The position numbers and the translations under genes are program-made. The notes below the pieces were generated by a model. The model was not told the DNA's origin and ran no database searches. It saw nothing but the letters and a program-made list of their open reading frames with translations. From Tepidisphaeraceae bacterium (GTDB lineage: Bacteria > Planctomycetota > Phycisphaerae > Tepidisphaerales > Tepidisphaeraceae): a stretch of 13,618 bases of DNA. The stretch spans positions 1 to 13,618 of the forward strand of contig JANWHF010000252.1 of NCBI GenBank assembly GCA_025450555.1. The letters are read 5' to 3'. Shown in pieces: positions 1-7,830 of this stretch; positions within the stretch are counted from its first letter, which is position 1; every line of letters begins with the position of its first letter.

Positions 1-1370
1 AAATGGAACAGCGACAGCGCCTTTTTCTGCGCCGCGGGCTGAAAATAAATCAGAAGATTTCGGCAGGAAATCAGGTCGATCTTGGTGAAGGGCGCATCCT
101 TGATGATGTTGTGGCGGGCAAAGACGATCATTTGCCGAATATCGCCCGAAATGTGGTAGCCATCCTGCTTCTTGCTGAAGCAACTGGCCAGCCTGGAGGG
201 AGGCACCTCGACGAGCGCTTCTTCGTCATAAACGCCGGCACTGGCCGTCTCAAGCGAAGAGCCGTGAACGTCGGTGGCAAAGATTTTGACGTTGGTCGGC
301 CGCCCAATCAGATGCAGCCTTTCATGAAGCAGAATGGCAATCGAATAGGCTTCTTCTCCGGTGGCGCATCCCGCGACCCAGATTCGAAATTCTTCACCGG
401 GCCGCTTGCGCGAGAGCAGCTCCGGAAGCACGTCGCGCTCCAGGCGATCGAATGCTTCGCGGTCGCGGAAGAATCGCGTGACGCCAATCAGAAGATCGCG
501 ATACAGCGAATTGAGCTCACGATCGTCGGAACGCAAATGCTTAACGTAATCGTCCAGGTCCAGTGACTGGTTGAGCGATAGCCGCCGCTCGATCCTTCGT
601 GCGACGGTATTGGGCTTGTAGTGCGAAAAATCGATCCCGTACTCGTCGCGGAGCAGCTTGAAAATCGCTTCGACACCGTGGGTTGCTTCTCCGTCTCCCG
701 ATGCCGCGGCTGCGCTGGCCAGCCCGGAAGATCGCCGCTTGATATAGTCGGTGACGACCTGCGGCATCTGCTCCGGAGACATGACGGCATCGACGATGCC
801 GGTATCCACCGCGCTGCGGGGCATGCCATCGAATTTTGCCGTTTCTTCGCTTTGGACCAGGACTAACCCACCAGCTTCGTGTACGTCGCGGATGCCGCGC
901 GAGCCGTCGCTTCCGGTGCCCGACAGCACGACTGCAATGGCATTTGACCCCACATCCTGCGCCAGCGATCGGAAAAAGTGATCGATCGGCAGGCTCAGGT
1001 CCTGGAGCGGATCCTTGTCGGTCAGCAGAAGCTTGCCGCCGGAGATGATCATCTCCTTCTTTGGCGGGATCAGGTAGATGGAATTGGGCTCGACGAGCAT
1101 CCCATCTTCGACTCGATGAATGGGCATCCTGGTGTGTCGCGCCAGCAATTCATCCATCAAGCTCCGGAAATCCGGCGACAGGTGCTGGATGACAACAAAG
1201 GCAACGCCGGTGTCGACGGGGGTGGATTTGAAGAATCGTTCGAGGGCCTCCAGGCCACCGGCGGATGCACCTACGCCAGCGACAAACAGGCTCCTCGTTT
1301 GTGGATCCGGTCGCGAATCGACCGTTTCAACCTGCGAATCATCGGAATGCTGCGCGGACTGGGTGCGCAT
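1..1370 (-). CDS. CheB-CheR fusion: chemoreceptor-type methylesterase/methyltransferase (C-terminus beyond left edge)
   Basis: The frame is open from ATG at 1370 to the window edge (456 codons). Residues 28-210 are a CheB methylesterase domain. The expected catalytic triad is visible: Ser36 in GASAGG, His63 in VIQHLSP and Asp155 in SGTGSDGS. An Ala-rich linker (about 214-231) leads to a CheR domain from about 233. It shows the helical RRIERRL segment, the SAM-binding stretch VAGCATGEEAYSIA (332-345), FATDV, and SCRNLLIYF (435-443). In the family these activities remove and add methyl groups on receptor glutamates; hybrids usually continue into PAS and histidine-kinase domains, which would lie left of position 1. 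There is no N-terminal receiver domain, unlike classical CheB, so control is probably through the missing C-terminal part. No chemotaxis gene is visible nearby. The start is fixed by a strong Shine-Dalgarno and by only about 27 residues before the CheB core. Confidence 0.93.
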   Translation of the reverse strand, partial: MRTQSAQHSDDSQVETVDSRPDPQTRSLFVAGVGASAGGLEALERFFKSTPVDTGVAFVVIQHLSPDFRSLMDELLARHTRMPIHRVEDGMLVEPNSIYLIPPKKEMIISGGKLLLTDKDPLQDLSLPIDHFFRSLAQDVGSNAIAVVLSGTGSDGSRGIRDVHEAGGLVLVQSEETAKFDGMPRSAVDTGIVDAVMSPEQMPQVVTDYIKRRSSGLASAAAASGDGEATHGVEAIFKLLRDEYGIDFSHYKPNTVARRIERRLSLNQSLDLDDYVKHLRSDDRELNSLYRDLLIGVTRFFRDREAFDRLERDVLPELLSRKRPGEEFRIWVAGCATGEEAYSIAILLHERLHLIGRPTNVKIFATDVHGSSLETASAGVYDEEALVEVPPSRLASCFSKKQDGYHISGDIRQMIVFARHNIIKDAPFTKIDLISCRNLLIYFQPAAQKKALSLFH

Positions 1371-1374
1371 CAAA

Positions 1375-1383
1375 CTCTCCTTT
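1375..1383 (-). promoter_or_regulatory. Strong ribosome binding site of the CheB-CheR gene
   Basis: On the minus strand the sequence reads AAAGGAGAG followed by TTTG and the ATG at 1370. It is the best Shine-Dalgarno match in the window and decides the start. Most other genes here have weak or no matches. Confidence 0.8.
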
Positions 1384-1529
1384 GCCGGCTTCGCTTCTTA
1401 AATGTTACAGTCCGAGGCCCGACAAAAATCCCATCGTTTGCGCCGACTTACTAATGTGTAGTTAATGAAGCAAACGTCATGCCTGACTTAAGAGCCAAGA
1501 CCGGCGTGGTTTGCTCTGGTCCGATCGGG

Positions 1530-1535
1530 TAGAGT
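1530..1535 (+). promoter_or_regulatory. Possible -10 box (TAGAGT in context CGGGTAGAGT) for dapL
   Basis: TAGAGT resembles a -10 hexamer and shares the preceding CGGG with the CGGGTAGAAT box before the gene at 4366. A weak TGGTTT lies 17 nt upstream (1507-1512). It would give a leader of about 70 nt that contains the 1544-1567 hairpin. The assignment rests on resemblance only. Confidence 0.3.
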
Positions 1536-1543
1536 GCTGGCCC

Positions 1544-1567
1544 GCCGGCGCTCGTGGGTGCGCCGGC
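1544..1567 (+). promoter_or_regulatory. Perfect 8-bp GC-only hairpin in the dapL leader
   Basis: GCCGGCGC (1544-1551) pairs exactly with GCGCCGGC (1560-1567) around the 8-nt loop TCGTGGGT. The following sequence is AATTCAG, not a T run, so a classical intrinsic terminator is unlikely. The hairpin ends 46 nt before the dapL ATG and overlaps a possible upstream GTG at 1554, so use of that GTG would put the start inside the stem-loop. Its role is unknown: mRNA stability, attenuation or a protein site are all possible. Confidence 0.45.
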
Positions 1568-1613
1568 AATTCAGATACAGTCAGTTTTAATTAGTTCAAG
1601 AGCACGGGACGTT

Positions 1614-2861
1614 ATGAGCGATTCGTATATTCAGAACCTCTTTGCCGACCGCATCGGTGGAAAAGCCTACGGCAAGAGCACCGAAATCTACAAGTTCGAA
1701 AAAATCAAGCGGGCCAAGCGCGCAGCCTTGGCTGCCAATCCCGGTGTGGAATTGATCGACATGGGCGTCGGCGAACCGGACGAGATGGCCTTTCCGGAAT
1801 CGATCGAAGCACTGCATCGGGCCGCCCAGAAGCCGGAAAATCGCGGCTATGCGGATAACGGGAGCAATCTTTTCCGCGAAGCTGCTGCTCGGTGGATGAA
1901 AAGCGTCTGCGGGGTCTCCGGAATCGACCCGCAGACGCAGATTTGCCATTCCATTGGCTCAAAGGCCGCATTGACGCTGCTGCCGGCCTGCTTCATCAAC
2001 CCCGGCGACGTCGCCCTCATGACAACACCCGGCTACCCCGTTTTCGGGACCCATGCCCGATATTACGGAGGCGAAGTTTTTAATCTCCCGCTGCTGGAGA
2101 AGAACAATTTCCTGCCCGACTTGGAAAAGGTTCCGGCTGACAAACTGGAGCGAGCCAAGACGCTGGTCATCAATTACCCCAACAATCCGACCGGCGCGAG
2201 CGCAACGCCGGAGTTTTTCGCGCAGGTGGTGAACTTCGCAAAGAAGCATGATCTGATTGTGATCCATGATGCGGCTTATGCCGCGCTGCGCTTTGAAGGC
2301 CAGCCGCTCTCGTTCCTGGCAACGCCCGGCGCGATGGACGTGGGCGTCGAGCTGCATTCGATGTCCAAGGGATTCAACATGACGGGCTGGCGGCTGGGCT
2401 TTGTTGTCGGCAATCCGCTGATCGTCAAAGCCTACGCCGATGTGAAGGATAATTCCGATTCGGGTCAGTTCCTGGCGATCCAGGAAGCTTGTGCCGTGTC
2501 CCTGGATCATCCCGAAATTACGCAGAAGATCTCCAACAAATATTCCCGCCGGATGGATGGCCTGGTGCAGGTACTCAACAAGTATGGCTTTGGCGCTCGC
2601 AAGCCACAGGGATCGTTTTTCCTTTACGTGCGCGCTCCGCATGCCGCGATGGACAAAGCCGGCAAGCGCGTTGTCTTCGAGAAGGCCGAGCATTTCAGCC
2701 AATGGCTGATTACCGAAAAGCTCATCAGCACGGTGCCATGGGATGATGCCGGCGCTTATGTTCGATTCAGCGTGACTTTTGTCGCCAAAGATCATGTGGA
2801 TGAGCGGCGGGTCTTGTCGGAAATCGATCGCCGGCTCGAACGCTCAAACTTCGAGTTCTAG
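1614..2861 (+). CDS. dapL: LL-diaminopimelate aminotransferase (PLP fold type I)
   Basis: This 415-residue class I/II aminotransferase opens with a DapL-type N-terminus (YIQNLFADRIGGKAYGKST, then IDMGVGEPDEMAFP). DapL converts tetrahydrodipicolinate and glutamate directly to LL-2,6-diaminopimelate and 2-oxoglutarate, bypassing the succinylase/acetylase branch of lysine and peptidoglycan-precursor synthesis. Visible PLP-fold residues are NYPNNPTG (187-194), Asp219 and Tyr222 in HDAAY, the Schiff-base Lys252 in SMSKGFNMTGWR, and the GWRLGF arginine. The length fits the roughly 410-residue family. I place the start at ATG 1614 because the family N-terminus begins there; an in-frame GTG at 1554 would add 20 unrelated residues and sit in a hairpin. 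It is first in a run with folK and panC. The main alternative is another aminotransferase of the same class. Confidence 0.9.
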   Translation: MSDSYIQNLFADRIGGKAYGKSTEIYKFEKIKRAKRAALAANPGVELIDMGVGEPDEMAFPESIEALHRAAQKPENRGYADNGSNLFREAAARWMKSVCGVSGIDPQTQICHSIGSKAALTLLPACFINPGDVALMTTPGYPVFGTHARYYGGEVFNLPLLEKNNFLPDLEKVPADKLERAKTLVINYPNNPTGASATPEFFAQVVNFAKKHDLIVIHDAAYAALRFEGQPLSFLATPGAMDVGVELHSMSKGFNMTGWRLGFVVGNPLIVKAYADVKDNSDSGQFLAIQEACAVSLDHPEITQKISNKYSRRMDGLVQVLNKYGFGARKPQGSFFLYVRAPHAAMDKAGKRVVFEKAEHFSQWLITEKLISTVPWDDAGAYVRFSVTFVAKDHVDERRVLSEIDRRLERSNFEF

Positions 2862-2864
2862 GCT

Positions 2865-3350
2865 TTGGCAAAAACACAGAATGCAGCGTCACCGGTTACC
2901 GCGTATGTCGCTCTTGGGGCAAACCTAGGCGATCGCGCGGCCAATCTGCACCGCGCGCTGGAATTGCTGGAGCAATCTCCGGGCATTGAGGTGATTCGCG
3001 CATCGACCTTTATCGAGAACCCGGCAGTAGGGGGGCCGGCCAATTCGCCGGCCTTCCTGAATGGCGCAGCCGAGATCAGTACGACGCTTCGGCCGCGCAC
3101 GCTGCTCGATCGATTGCTCGAGATCGAAAAAAAACTGGGCCGTGTCCGTAGCGAAAAGTGGTCGCCCCGGACAATCGATTTGGATTTATTGCTTTATGGA
3201 TCGCAGATCATCGATGAGCCGGGCCTGACGGTACCGCATCCGCTGATGCACGAGCGGCGATTTGTACTGGAGCCACTTTCTGAGATCGTACCGAATGTTG
3301 TTCATCCAATTTTCAATCGAACGATTACTGACCTTCTCAAATCACTTTAA
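2865..3350 (+). CDS. folK: 2-amino-4-hydroxy-6-hydroxymethyldihydropteridine pyrophosphokinase (HPPK)
   Basis: This 161-residue protein is full length for HPPK, which transfers pyrophosphate from ATP to 6-hydroxymethyl-7,8-dihydropterin in folate synthesis. The N-terminal YVALGANLGDR is typical. Further hallmarks are AFLNGAAEI, the LLEIEKKLGR helix, the signature RSEKWSPRTIDLDLLLYG with the catalytic Asp105/Asp107 pair, and PHPLMHERRFVLEPLSEI. The only plausible start is TTG at 2865: the frame has no ATG or GTG before the domain. The dapL stop TAG is in the same frame and only one codon (GCT) away, so translation probably depends on ribosomes finishing dapL. The Shine-Dalgarno is weak (AGG at 2860-2862). 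Confidence 0.93.
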   Translation: MAKTQNAASPVTAYVALGANLGDRAANLHRALELLEQSPGIEVIRASTFIENPAVGGPANSPAFLNGAAEISTTLRPRTLLDRLLEIEKKLGRVRSEKWSPRTIDLDLLLYGSQIIDEPGLTVPHPLMHERRFVLEPLSEIVPNVVHPIFNRTITDLLKSL

Positions 3351-3409
3351 TTCAGATCGAATCCCAACGCCGATTGCAATTTACCTGTTGGCCCTTACTT
3401 TACCTGCCC

Positions 3410-4240
3410 GTGATAATTGTCAAGAACATCGAGGAATGCCGAGCCGCACGAAAGAAACTGGGCCGGCTCGCGCTAGTGCCCACGATGGGCGCGCTGCACG
3501 AAGGGCATCTGTCGTTGATGATGCTTGCGCGGGCGCATGCGCCCAAGGTCGCGGCGAGCATCTTCGTCAATCCAACTCAGTTTGGTCCCCGCGAAGACTA
3601 CACCAAATATCCCCGGCCCATCGAAGCCGACCTGGAAAAATGCCGGCAGGCGGAGATCGATCTGCTCTTCCTGCCTGACGCAGATCAAATGTATATGCCC
3701 GGCATGGCAGAGGTCATTGTCGATCTGCCGCAGCTCAGCAGCGTGTTGGAAGGCAAGCATCGCCCCGGCCATTTCCGTGGCGTCTGCCAGGTCGTCGCGA
3801 AGCTCTTTAACATCATTCAGCCGGACGTGGCTGTTTTTGGACAGAAAGATTTCCAGCAGTTCCGCATCCTCAGCGCGATGGTCGAGGCATTGGATTTCCC
3901 AATTGAAGTCGTCCCTGGTCCAACCGTTCGCGAGCCCGATGGGCTGGCGATGAGCAGCCGAAACCAATATCTCTCACCAACCGATCGCGAAAAGGCTCTG
4001 GCCATCAGCCGAGGTCTATTCGCAGCCCAGGCTGAGTTCAAGAAGGGCATCCGCCAGACCAATCGGCTCATCACTACCATCCAGCACATCCTGCTCGAGC
4101 AGCATCTGTCGATTGACTACATCGCGGCCGTCGATCCGATCACGCTCAAGCACGTCGATGCCGCAACCGGCCCAGTCGTCCTTGCCGTCGCGGCTCGCGT
4201 CGGGACGACGCGTTTGATCGACAACATTACGCTGGCATAG
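3410..4240 (+). CDS. panC: Pantothenate synthetase (pantoate-beta-alanine ligase)
   Basis: This 276-residue cytosolic enzyme makes pantothenate (a CoA precursor) from pantoate, beta-alanine and ATP through a pantoyl-adenylate. The nucleotidyltransferase HIGH-like motif PTMGALHEGH (His30, His33) is near the N-terminus. It is followed by FVNPTQFGPREDYTKYPR, HRPGHFRGV, VFGQKDFQQ and the KMSKS-like loop MSSRNQYLS. I choose GTG at 3410 because it gives the short MIIVKNIEE leader usual for PanC. An in-frame TTG at 3374 would add 12 residues with no family match, and no ATG is available. The gap to folK is 59 nt, so it is probably cotranscribed. The usual partner panB is not in the window. Confidence 0.94.
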   Translation: MIIVKNIEECRAARKKLGRLALVPTMGALHEGHLSLMMLARAHAPKVAASIFVNPTQFGPREDYTKYPRPIEADLEKCRQAEIDLLFLPDADQMYMPGMAEVIVDLPQLSSVLEGKHRPGHFRGVCQVVAKLFNIIQPDVAVFGQKDFQQFRILSAMVEALDFPIEVVPGPTVREPDGLAMSSRNQYLSPTDREKALAISRGLFAAQAEFKKGIRQTNRLITTIQHILLEQHLSIDYIAAVDPITLKHVDAATGPVVLAVAARVGTTRLIDNITLA

Positions 4241-4365
4241 CTCCGGCACCTTCCGCAAAGTCCGGCTGATCGGTCCAGAAAATACGCATGGGCCTCAACA
4301 ATTCGCTATGTTTACGTTATTGCTGCATAGGGAAACCCGGGCCGAACGGGTAGAATTCACATCGA
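4241..4365 (+). other. Short intergenic region after panC, with promoter-like box
   Basis: These 125 nt separate the biosynthetic genes from the cytochrome/DUF1553 unit. The right end has a small inverted repeat (ACCCG at 4335-4339, CGGGT at 4347-4351) that runs into a TAGAAT box. No hairpin followed by T residues was found, so any panC terminator here is not of the classical intrinsic type. Confidence 0.45.
4351..4356 (+). promoter_or_regulatory. Probable -10 box TAGAAT just before the DUF1553 gene
   Basis: TAGAAT differs from the TATAAT consensus at one position and follows CGGG. It ends 9 nt before the ATG at 4366, so transcription would be expected to start within a few bases of the codon. 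That predicts a leaderless or near-leaderless mRNA, consistent with the lack of a Shine-Dalgarno there. No good -35 hexamer is seen at 16-18 nt. Confidence 0.4.
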
Positions 4366-7300
4366 ATGATGAGCCGAACTTCGTGGCTATTGGTCTTGGT
4401 GTTGGTTGGCGTCGGGGGCATTGCGCCTTCAATGGCGGCAAGTCCCGCCGACATCGATTTTGCGCACGATATCCGGCCGATCTTTGAAGCCAACTGCTAT
4501 AAATGCCACGACGCCGCTAAACATAAAGGCGGTCTTCGTCTGGATAGCAAGGCCACGGCTTTCATCGGGGGGGATTCAGGAGATCCTGCCATCATTGCGC
4601 ACGATCCGGATCACAGTAAGCTGGTTCAGCTTGTGCGCGGCGACGATCCCAGTTCAGTCATGCCGCCCAAAGGTGATCGACTCACGAAGATACAGGTCGA
4701 TCTGATCGTGCGATGGGTGAAAGGAGGCGCGGCCTGGCCCGACGGCATCGATCGCCCGGCCCAAGCCTTGACGCATTGGTCCTTTATCAAACCAAAGCGA
4801 ACCGCAATTCCAACGGTCAAACTTCAGCATTGGGTGCGAAATCCGATTGATGCCTTTGTGCTGGCAAATCTGGAACGCAATGGCTTGGAGCCTTCGCACG
4901 AAGCCGATCGCTATACGCTGGTTCGCAGACTCTACCTGGACTTGATCGGACTGCCTCCGACTCCCAAAGAAGTTGCCGACTTCGTTGATGACAACTCACC
5001 TCGCGCATATGAAGCCCTCGTAGATCGCCTTCAGGCCAATCCACATTATGGTGAACGCTGGGCGCGCCAATGGCTCGATCTCGGTCGCTACGCCGACTCG
5101 GCCGGCTACGGCTCCGATCCACTGCGCTTCACGACCTGGCGCTGGCGAGACTGGGTTATCGATTCAATCAACAAGGATCTTCCCTACGACCAGTTCACGA
5201 TCGATCAGATCGCGGGCGATCTTCTGCCGCACCCAACGACCGATCAGCTCATCGCGACCGCCTTCAATCGCAACACGATGACCAACACCGAAGGCGGCAC
5301 TGATCCGGAAGAGTTCCGCGTGGCAGCAATCAAGGATCGCGTCGATACAACCATCCAGGTCTGGATGGGCCTGACGATGGGGTGTGCGCAGTGCCATACC
5401 CACAAATACGACCCCATCACCAATCGCGAGTATTACCAGCTCTTTGCCATCTTTAATGAAACCGAAGACGCCAATCGAGCGGACGAAGCCCCGACGATTC
5501 CGACGCCCACGGCCGAGCAGCAGAAACAAGTCGATGCGATGCAGGAGAAGATCGCTGCTGCAAAGCTGAAGATGGACGATCGTTCGGCATGGGCCGATGC
5601 GCAAGCGACATGGGAAAAGTCGCTGCCGTCGATGGAATCGCAATGGAAGGTGATACCTGCCGATGCGCTGGTGTCGCTCGGTGGAGCAGAAATTCATCCG
5701 GTCGACAATGGTTCGTTCGTCGCGAGCGGCAGCCTGCGAAGCAGCGACATTTATGTACTGACCGCGCGTCCGAAGTTAGCGGGAATTACCGCATTTCGGT
5801 TGAAGCTGGCGAATGATTCCGCCTTCCCGATCGGCTCGGTTGCCAAGAACTCGCTCAGCGCGTCTTTCATTCCCGAATCGGCTGAGTCTTTGCGCGGCCG
5901 ATTTGTTCGCATCGATCTGCCCGGTAAGCAGAAGATGCTTTCGCTGGCGGAAGTGCAGGTCTTTAGCGGCGGCAAGAACATCGCGATCCAAGGCAAGGCA
6001 TCCCAATCCTCGACTGCATTCAATGCTCCCGCGAAGCTTGCCATCGACGGCAACACCGATGGCCAGTTCGATCATCACTCCACGACTCATACCGATAAAT
6101 CCACCAATCCCTGGTGGGAAGTGGATTTGAAGCAGAGCAGCCAAATCAATCGCATCGCCATCTGGAACCGGACCGATTTCGACCTGGGATCGCGGTTGAG
6201 CCATTTCCGCGTTCGAGTGCTGGATGAGAATCGCAAGACGGTTTGGGAAACGACGGCGGATCAGCCGCCGATGCCCAGCATGTCGCTCGATCCTTCCGAG
6301 CCGCGACGGCTGACGATTGCGCAAGTCAGCGATAGTGCCATGGATTTGGAAGAGGGCGGGCCAGAGACGCTTCAAAAGCATGTCGCTCGTAAGTCATCGT
6401 CACGTCCGCGAACGTTGGTCTTCCGGCTCGATCAGCCGCTCGATGCACGCTACGGCGCGTTGATGTTGTCGCTGGTGCAGCAGGGCGGCGCCAATTCGAT
6501 TGGCCCATTCTGCATCGAGTACACGACGTCAAAGCATCCTGAAGAAGCGGTGCCTGCAAACGTCGCCGATGCATTGGCCATCGCGGCCGACCAACGAACG
6601 GATGAGCAAAAGGAATTGGTCTTCCGCTATTTCCAACAGGTGTCGCAACCGATGCAGGCGATGCGGGATGAAGTGGCGAGCCTCAATCGACAAATTAAGG
6701 ACATCCCAGTCCCGCAAACCGCGATCATGCGCGAGCTGCCGACGGACAAGCAGCGCGAGAATCACATTCTCATTAAAGGCAATTTCCTCAATAAAGGCGC
6801 GAAGGTTGACCCGGCAGTGCTGGCTGCATTCGAGCCTTTGCCGAAGGGCGCGCCGAACAATCGCCTTGGGCTGGCCCAGTGGATTGTAGACAAGGACAAC
6901 CCGCTGACCGCGCGAGTCGAAATCAATCGGCTCTGGGCACAACTCTTTGGCGTCGGCATCGTCGAAACGCAGGAAGATTTCGGGACGCAGGGCCAGCCGC
7001 CCAGCGACCAGGCGCTTCTCGACTGGCTGGCGGTGGAATTCATGGATCCCTCGTCGGCTGCCGACAAGGCGTGGGACATGAAGCGGATGGTCAAGATGAT
7101 CGTGATGTCCGCCGCCTATCGCCAATCCTCCGCGGCCACGCCCGCGCTGCTCGGAGCCGATCCGCATGATCGGCTCATCTCCCGCAGCCCGCGCCGACGT
7201 CTTGAGGCCGAACTCGTTCGCGACCAGGCATTATCACTTTCAGGACTAATCAGCCTCACCATGCGCGGCCCGTCGGTCTATCCGCCACAGCCGGATGGAC

Positions 7301-7818
7301 TGTGGCAGGCGGCATTCAACGGCCAGCGCACGTATCCAACCAGCACCGGTGCCGATCAGTATCGGCGCGGCATCTATGTCTTCTGGCGGCGAACGGTCCC
7401 GTATCCTTCCATGAATACGTTCGACGCCCCGAGCCGCGAAGTCTGCACGCTTCGGCGCATTCAAACCAGCACGCCGTTGCAGGCGTTCGTGACCCTCAAC
7501 GATCCGGTTTACGTTGAATGCGCTCAAGCATTGGCACGGCGAATCATCAAAGAAGGCGGCACGACTGCACGCGATCGCGCTAAATTCGGCTTGGAGCTTT
7601 GCCTTTGCCGGCCTGCGGAATCGCAGCAGATCGATCGACTCCTGGCGCTTCATGATCATGAGCTGGATCGTTATCGCGATGATTCCAATGCGGCGCAAAA
7701 GCTGGCTGTCGATCCTCTAGGGTTATTGCCCAACGGTATGGACACCGCCGACGCGGCGGCATGGACGGTCTGCGCAAACGTCCTTTTGAATCTCGATGGC
7801 GTTCTGAGCAAACGCTGA
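4366..7818 (+). CDS. Secreted planctomycete-type cytochrome c protein with DUF1549, discoidin-like and DUF1553 regions
   Basis: This 1150-residue protein starts with a Sec-type signal peptide (hydrophobic 7-21, likely cut near SMA-A at 24/25). A planctomycete cytochrome domain follows, with haem motif CYKCH (44-48), GGLRLD and MPPKGDRLT. Next is a DUF1549-type region with RWARQWLDLGRYADS and a second CxxCH, CAQCH (340-344), in CAQCHTHKYDP. The middle has a charged helix (about 382-420) and an F5/8 type C (discoidin)-like region (about 503-640) containing SLAEVQVFSGG, GKASQSS, NPWWEVDL and WNRTDF. A DUF1553 region fills roughly 825 to the end (NNRLGLAQWI, NRLWAQLFG, EDFGTQG, SPRRRLEAE, LNDPVY). 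Such proteins are abundant and mostly uncharacterised in Planctomycetes; an electron-transfer or polysaccharide-related envelope role is an inference. The DUF1501 gene follows after 12 nt. ATG at 4369 is an equivalent start. Confidence 0.93.
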   Translation: MMSRTSWLLVLVLVGVGGIAPSMAASPADIDFAHDIRPIFEANCYKCHDAAKHKGGLRLDSKATAFIGGDSGDPAIIAHDPDHSKLVQLVRGDDPSSVMPPKGDRLTKIQVDLIVRWVKGGAAWPDGIDRPAQALTHWSFIKPKRTAIPTVKLQHWVRNPIDAFVLANLERNGLEPSHEADRYTLVRRLYLDLIGLPPTPKEVADFVDDNSPRAYEALVDRLQANPHYGERWARQWLDLGRYADSAGYGSDPLRFTTWRWRDWVIDSINKDLPYDQFTIDQIAGDLLPHPTTDQLIATAFNRNTMTNTEGGTDPEEFRVAAIKDRVDTTIQVWMGLTMGCAQCHTHKYDPITNREYYQLFAIFNETEDANRADEAPTIPTPTAEQQKQVDAMQEKIAAAKLKMDDRSAWADAQATWEKSLPSMESQWKVIPADALVSLGGAEIHPVDNGSFVASGSLRSSDIYVLTARPKLAGITAFRLKLANDSAFPIGSVAKNSLSASFIPESAESLRGRFVRIDLPGKQKMLSLAEVQVFSGGKNIAIQGKASQSSTAFNAPAKLAIDGNTDGQFDHHSTTHTDKSTNPWWEVDLKQSSQINRIAIWNRTDFDLGSRLSHFRVRVLDENRKTVWETTADQPPMPSMSLDPSEPRRLTIAQVSDSAMDLEEGGPETLQKHVARKSSSRPRTLVFRLDQPLDARYGALMLSLVQQGGANSIGPFCIEYTTSKHPEEAVPANVADALAIAADQRTDEQKELVFRYFQQVSQPMQAMRDEVASLNRQIKDIPVPQTAIMRELPTDKQRENHILIKGNFLNKGAKVDPAVLAAFEPLPKGAPNNRLGLAQWIVDKDNPLTARVEINRLWAQLFGVGIVETQEDFGTQGQPPSDQALLDWLAVEFMDPSSAADKAWDMKRMVKMIVMSAAYRQSSAATPALLGADPHDRLISRSPRRRLEAELVRDQALSLSGLISLTMRGPSVYPPQPDGLWQAAFNGQRTYPTSTGADQYRRGIYVFWRRTVPYPSMNTFDAPSREVCTLRRIQTSTPLQAFVTLNDPVYVECAQALARRIIKEGGTTARDRAKFGLELCLCRPAESQQIDRLLALHDHELDRYRDDSNAAQKLAVDPLGLLPNGMDTADAAAWTVCANVLLNLDGVLSKR

Positions 7819-7830
7819 TTGGAATGAGCC

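Larger units (their letters stand above)
1371..1613. other. Divergent intergenic region between cheB-cheR and dapL
   Basis: This 243-nt region must hold promoters for both flanking genes. It contains the CheB-CheR ribosome binding site at the left, a TAGAGT box at 1530-1535 pointing at dapL, and a perfect hairpin at 1544-1567. No tRNA, small RNA with a poly-T end, or convincing short gene was seen. Short open frames running in from the left are shadows of cheB-cheR. Confidence 0.6.

Noticed and set aside
3..566. A 187-codon plus-strand open frame at the left edge
   Set aside because: It is antisense to the CheR domain, whose motifs on the minus strand are unambiguous.
1554..1613. Upstream GTG start for dapL
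   Set aside because: It would place the start codon in the loop of a perfect GC hairpin and add 20 residues not expected in the family.
1959..2795. A 278-codon open frame on the minus strand across dapL
   Set aside because: It lies fully inside a clear aminotransferase gene and shows no recognisable motifs; long antisense frames are common at this GC content.
2929..7577. GCGATCGC (HIP1-like) and CGATCG/GATC palindromes
   Set aside because: Two GCGATCGC copies (about 2929 and 7570) and many CGATCG strings lie in coding sequence and are explained by frequent Ile-Asp-Arg codons (ATC GAT CGC). Genome-wide counts would be needed to claim over-representation.
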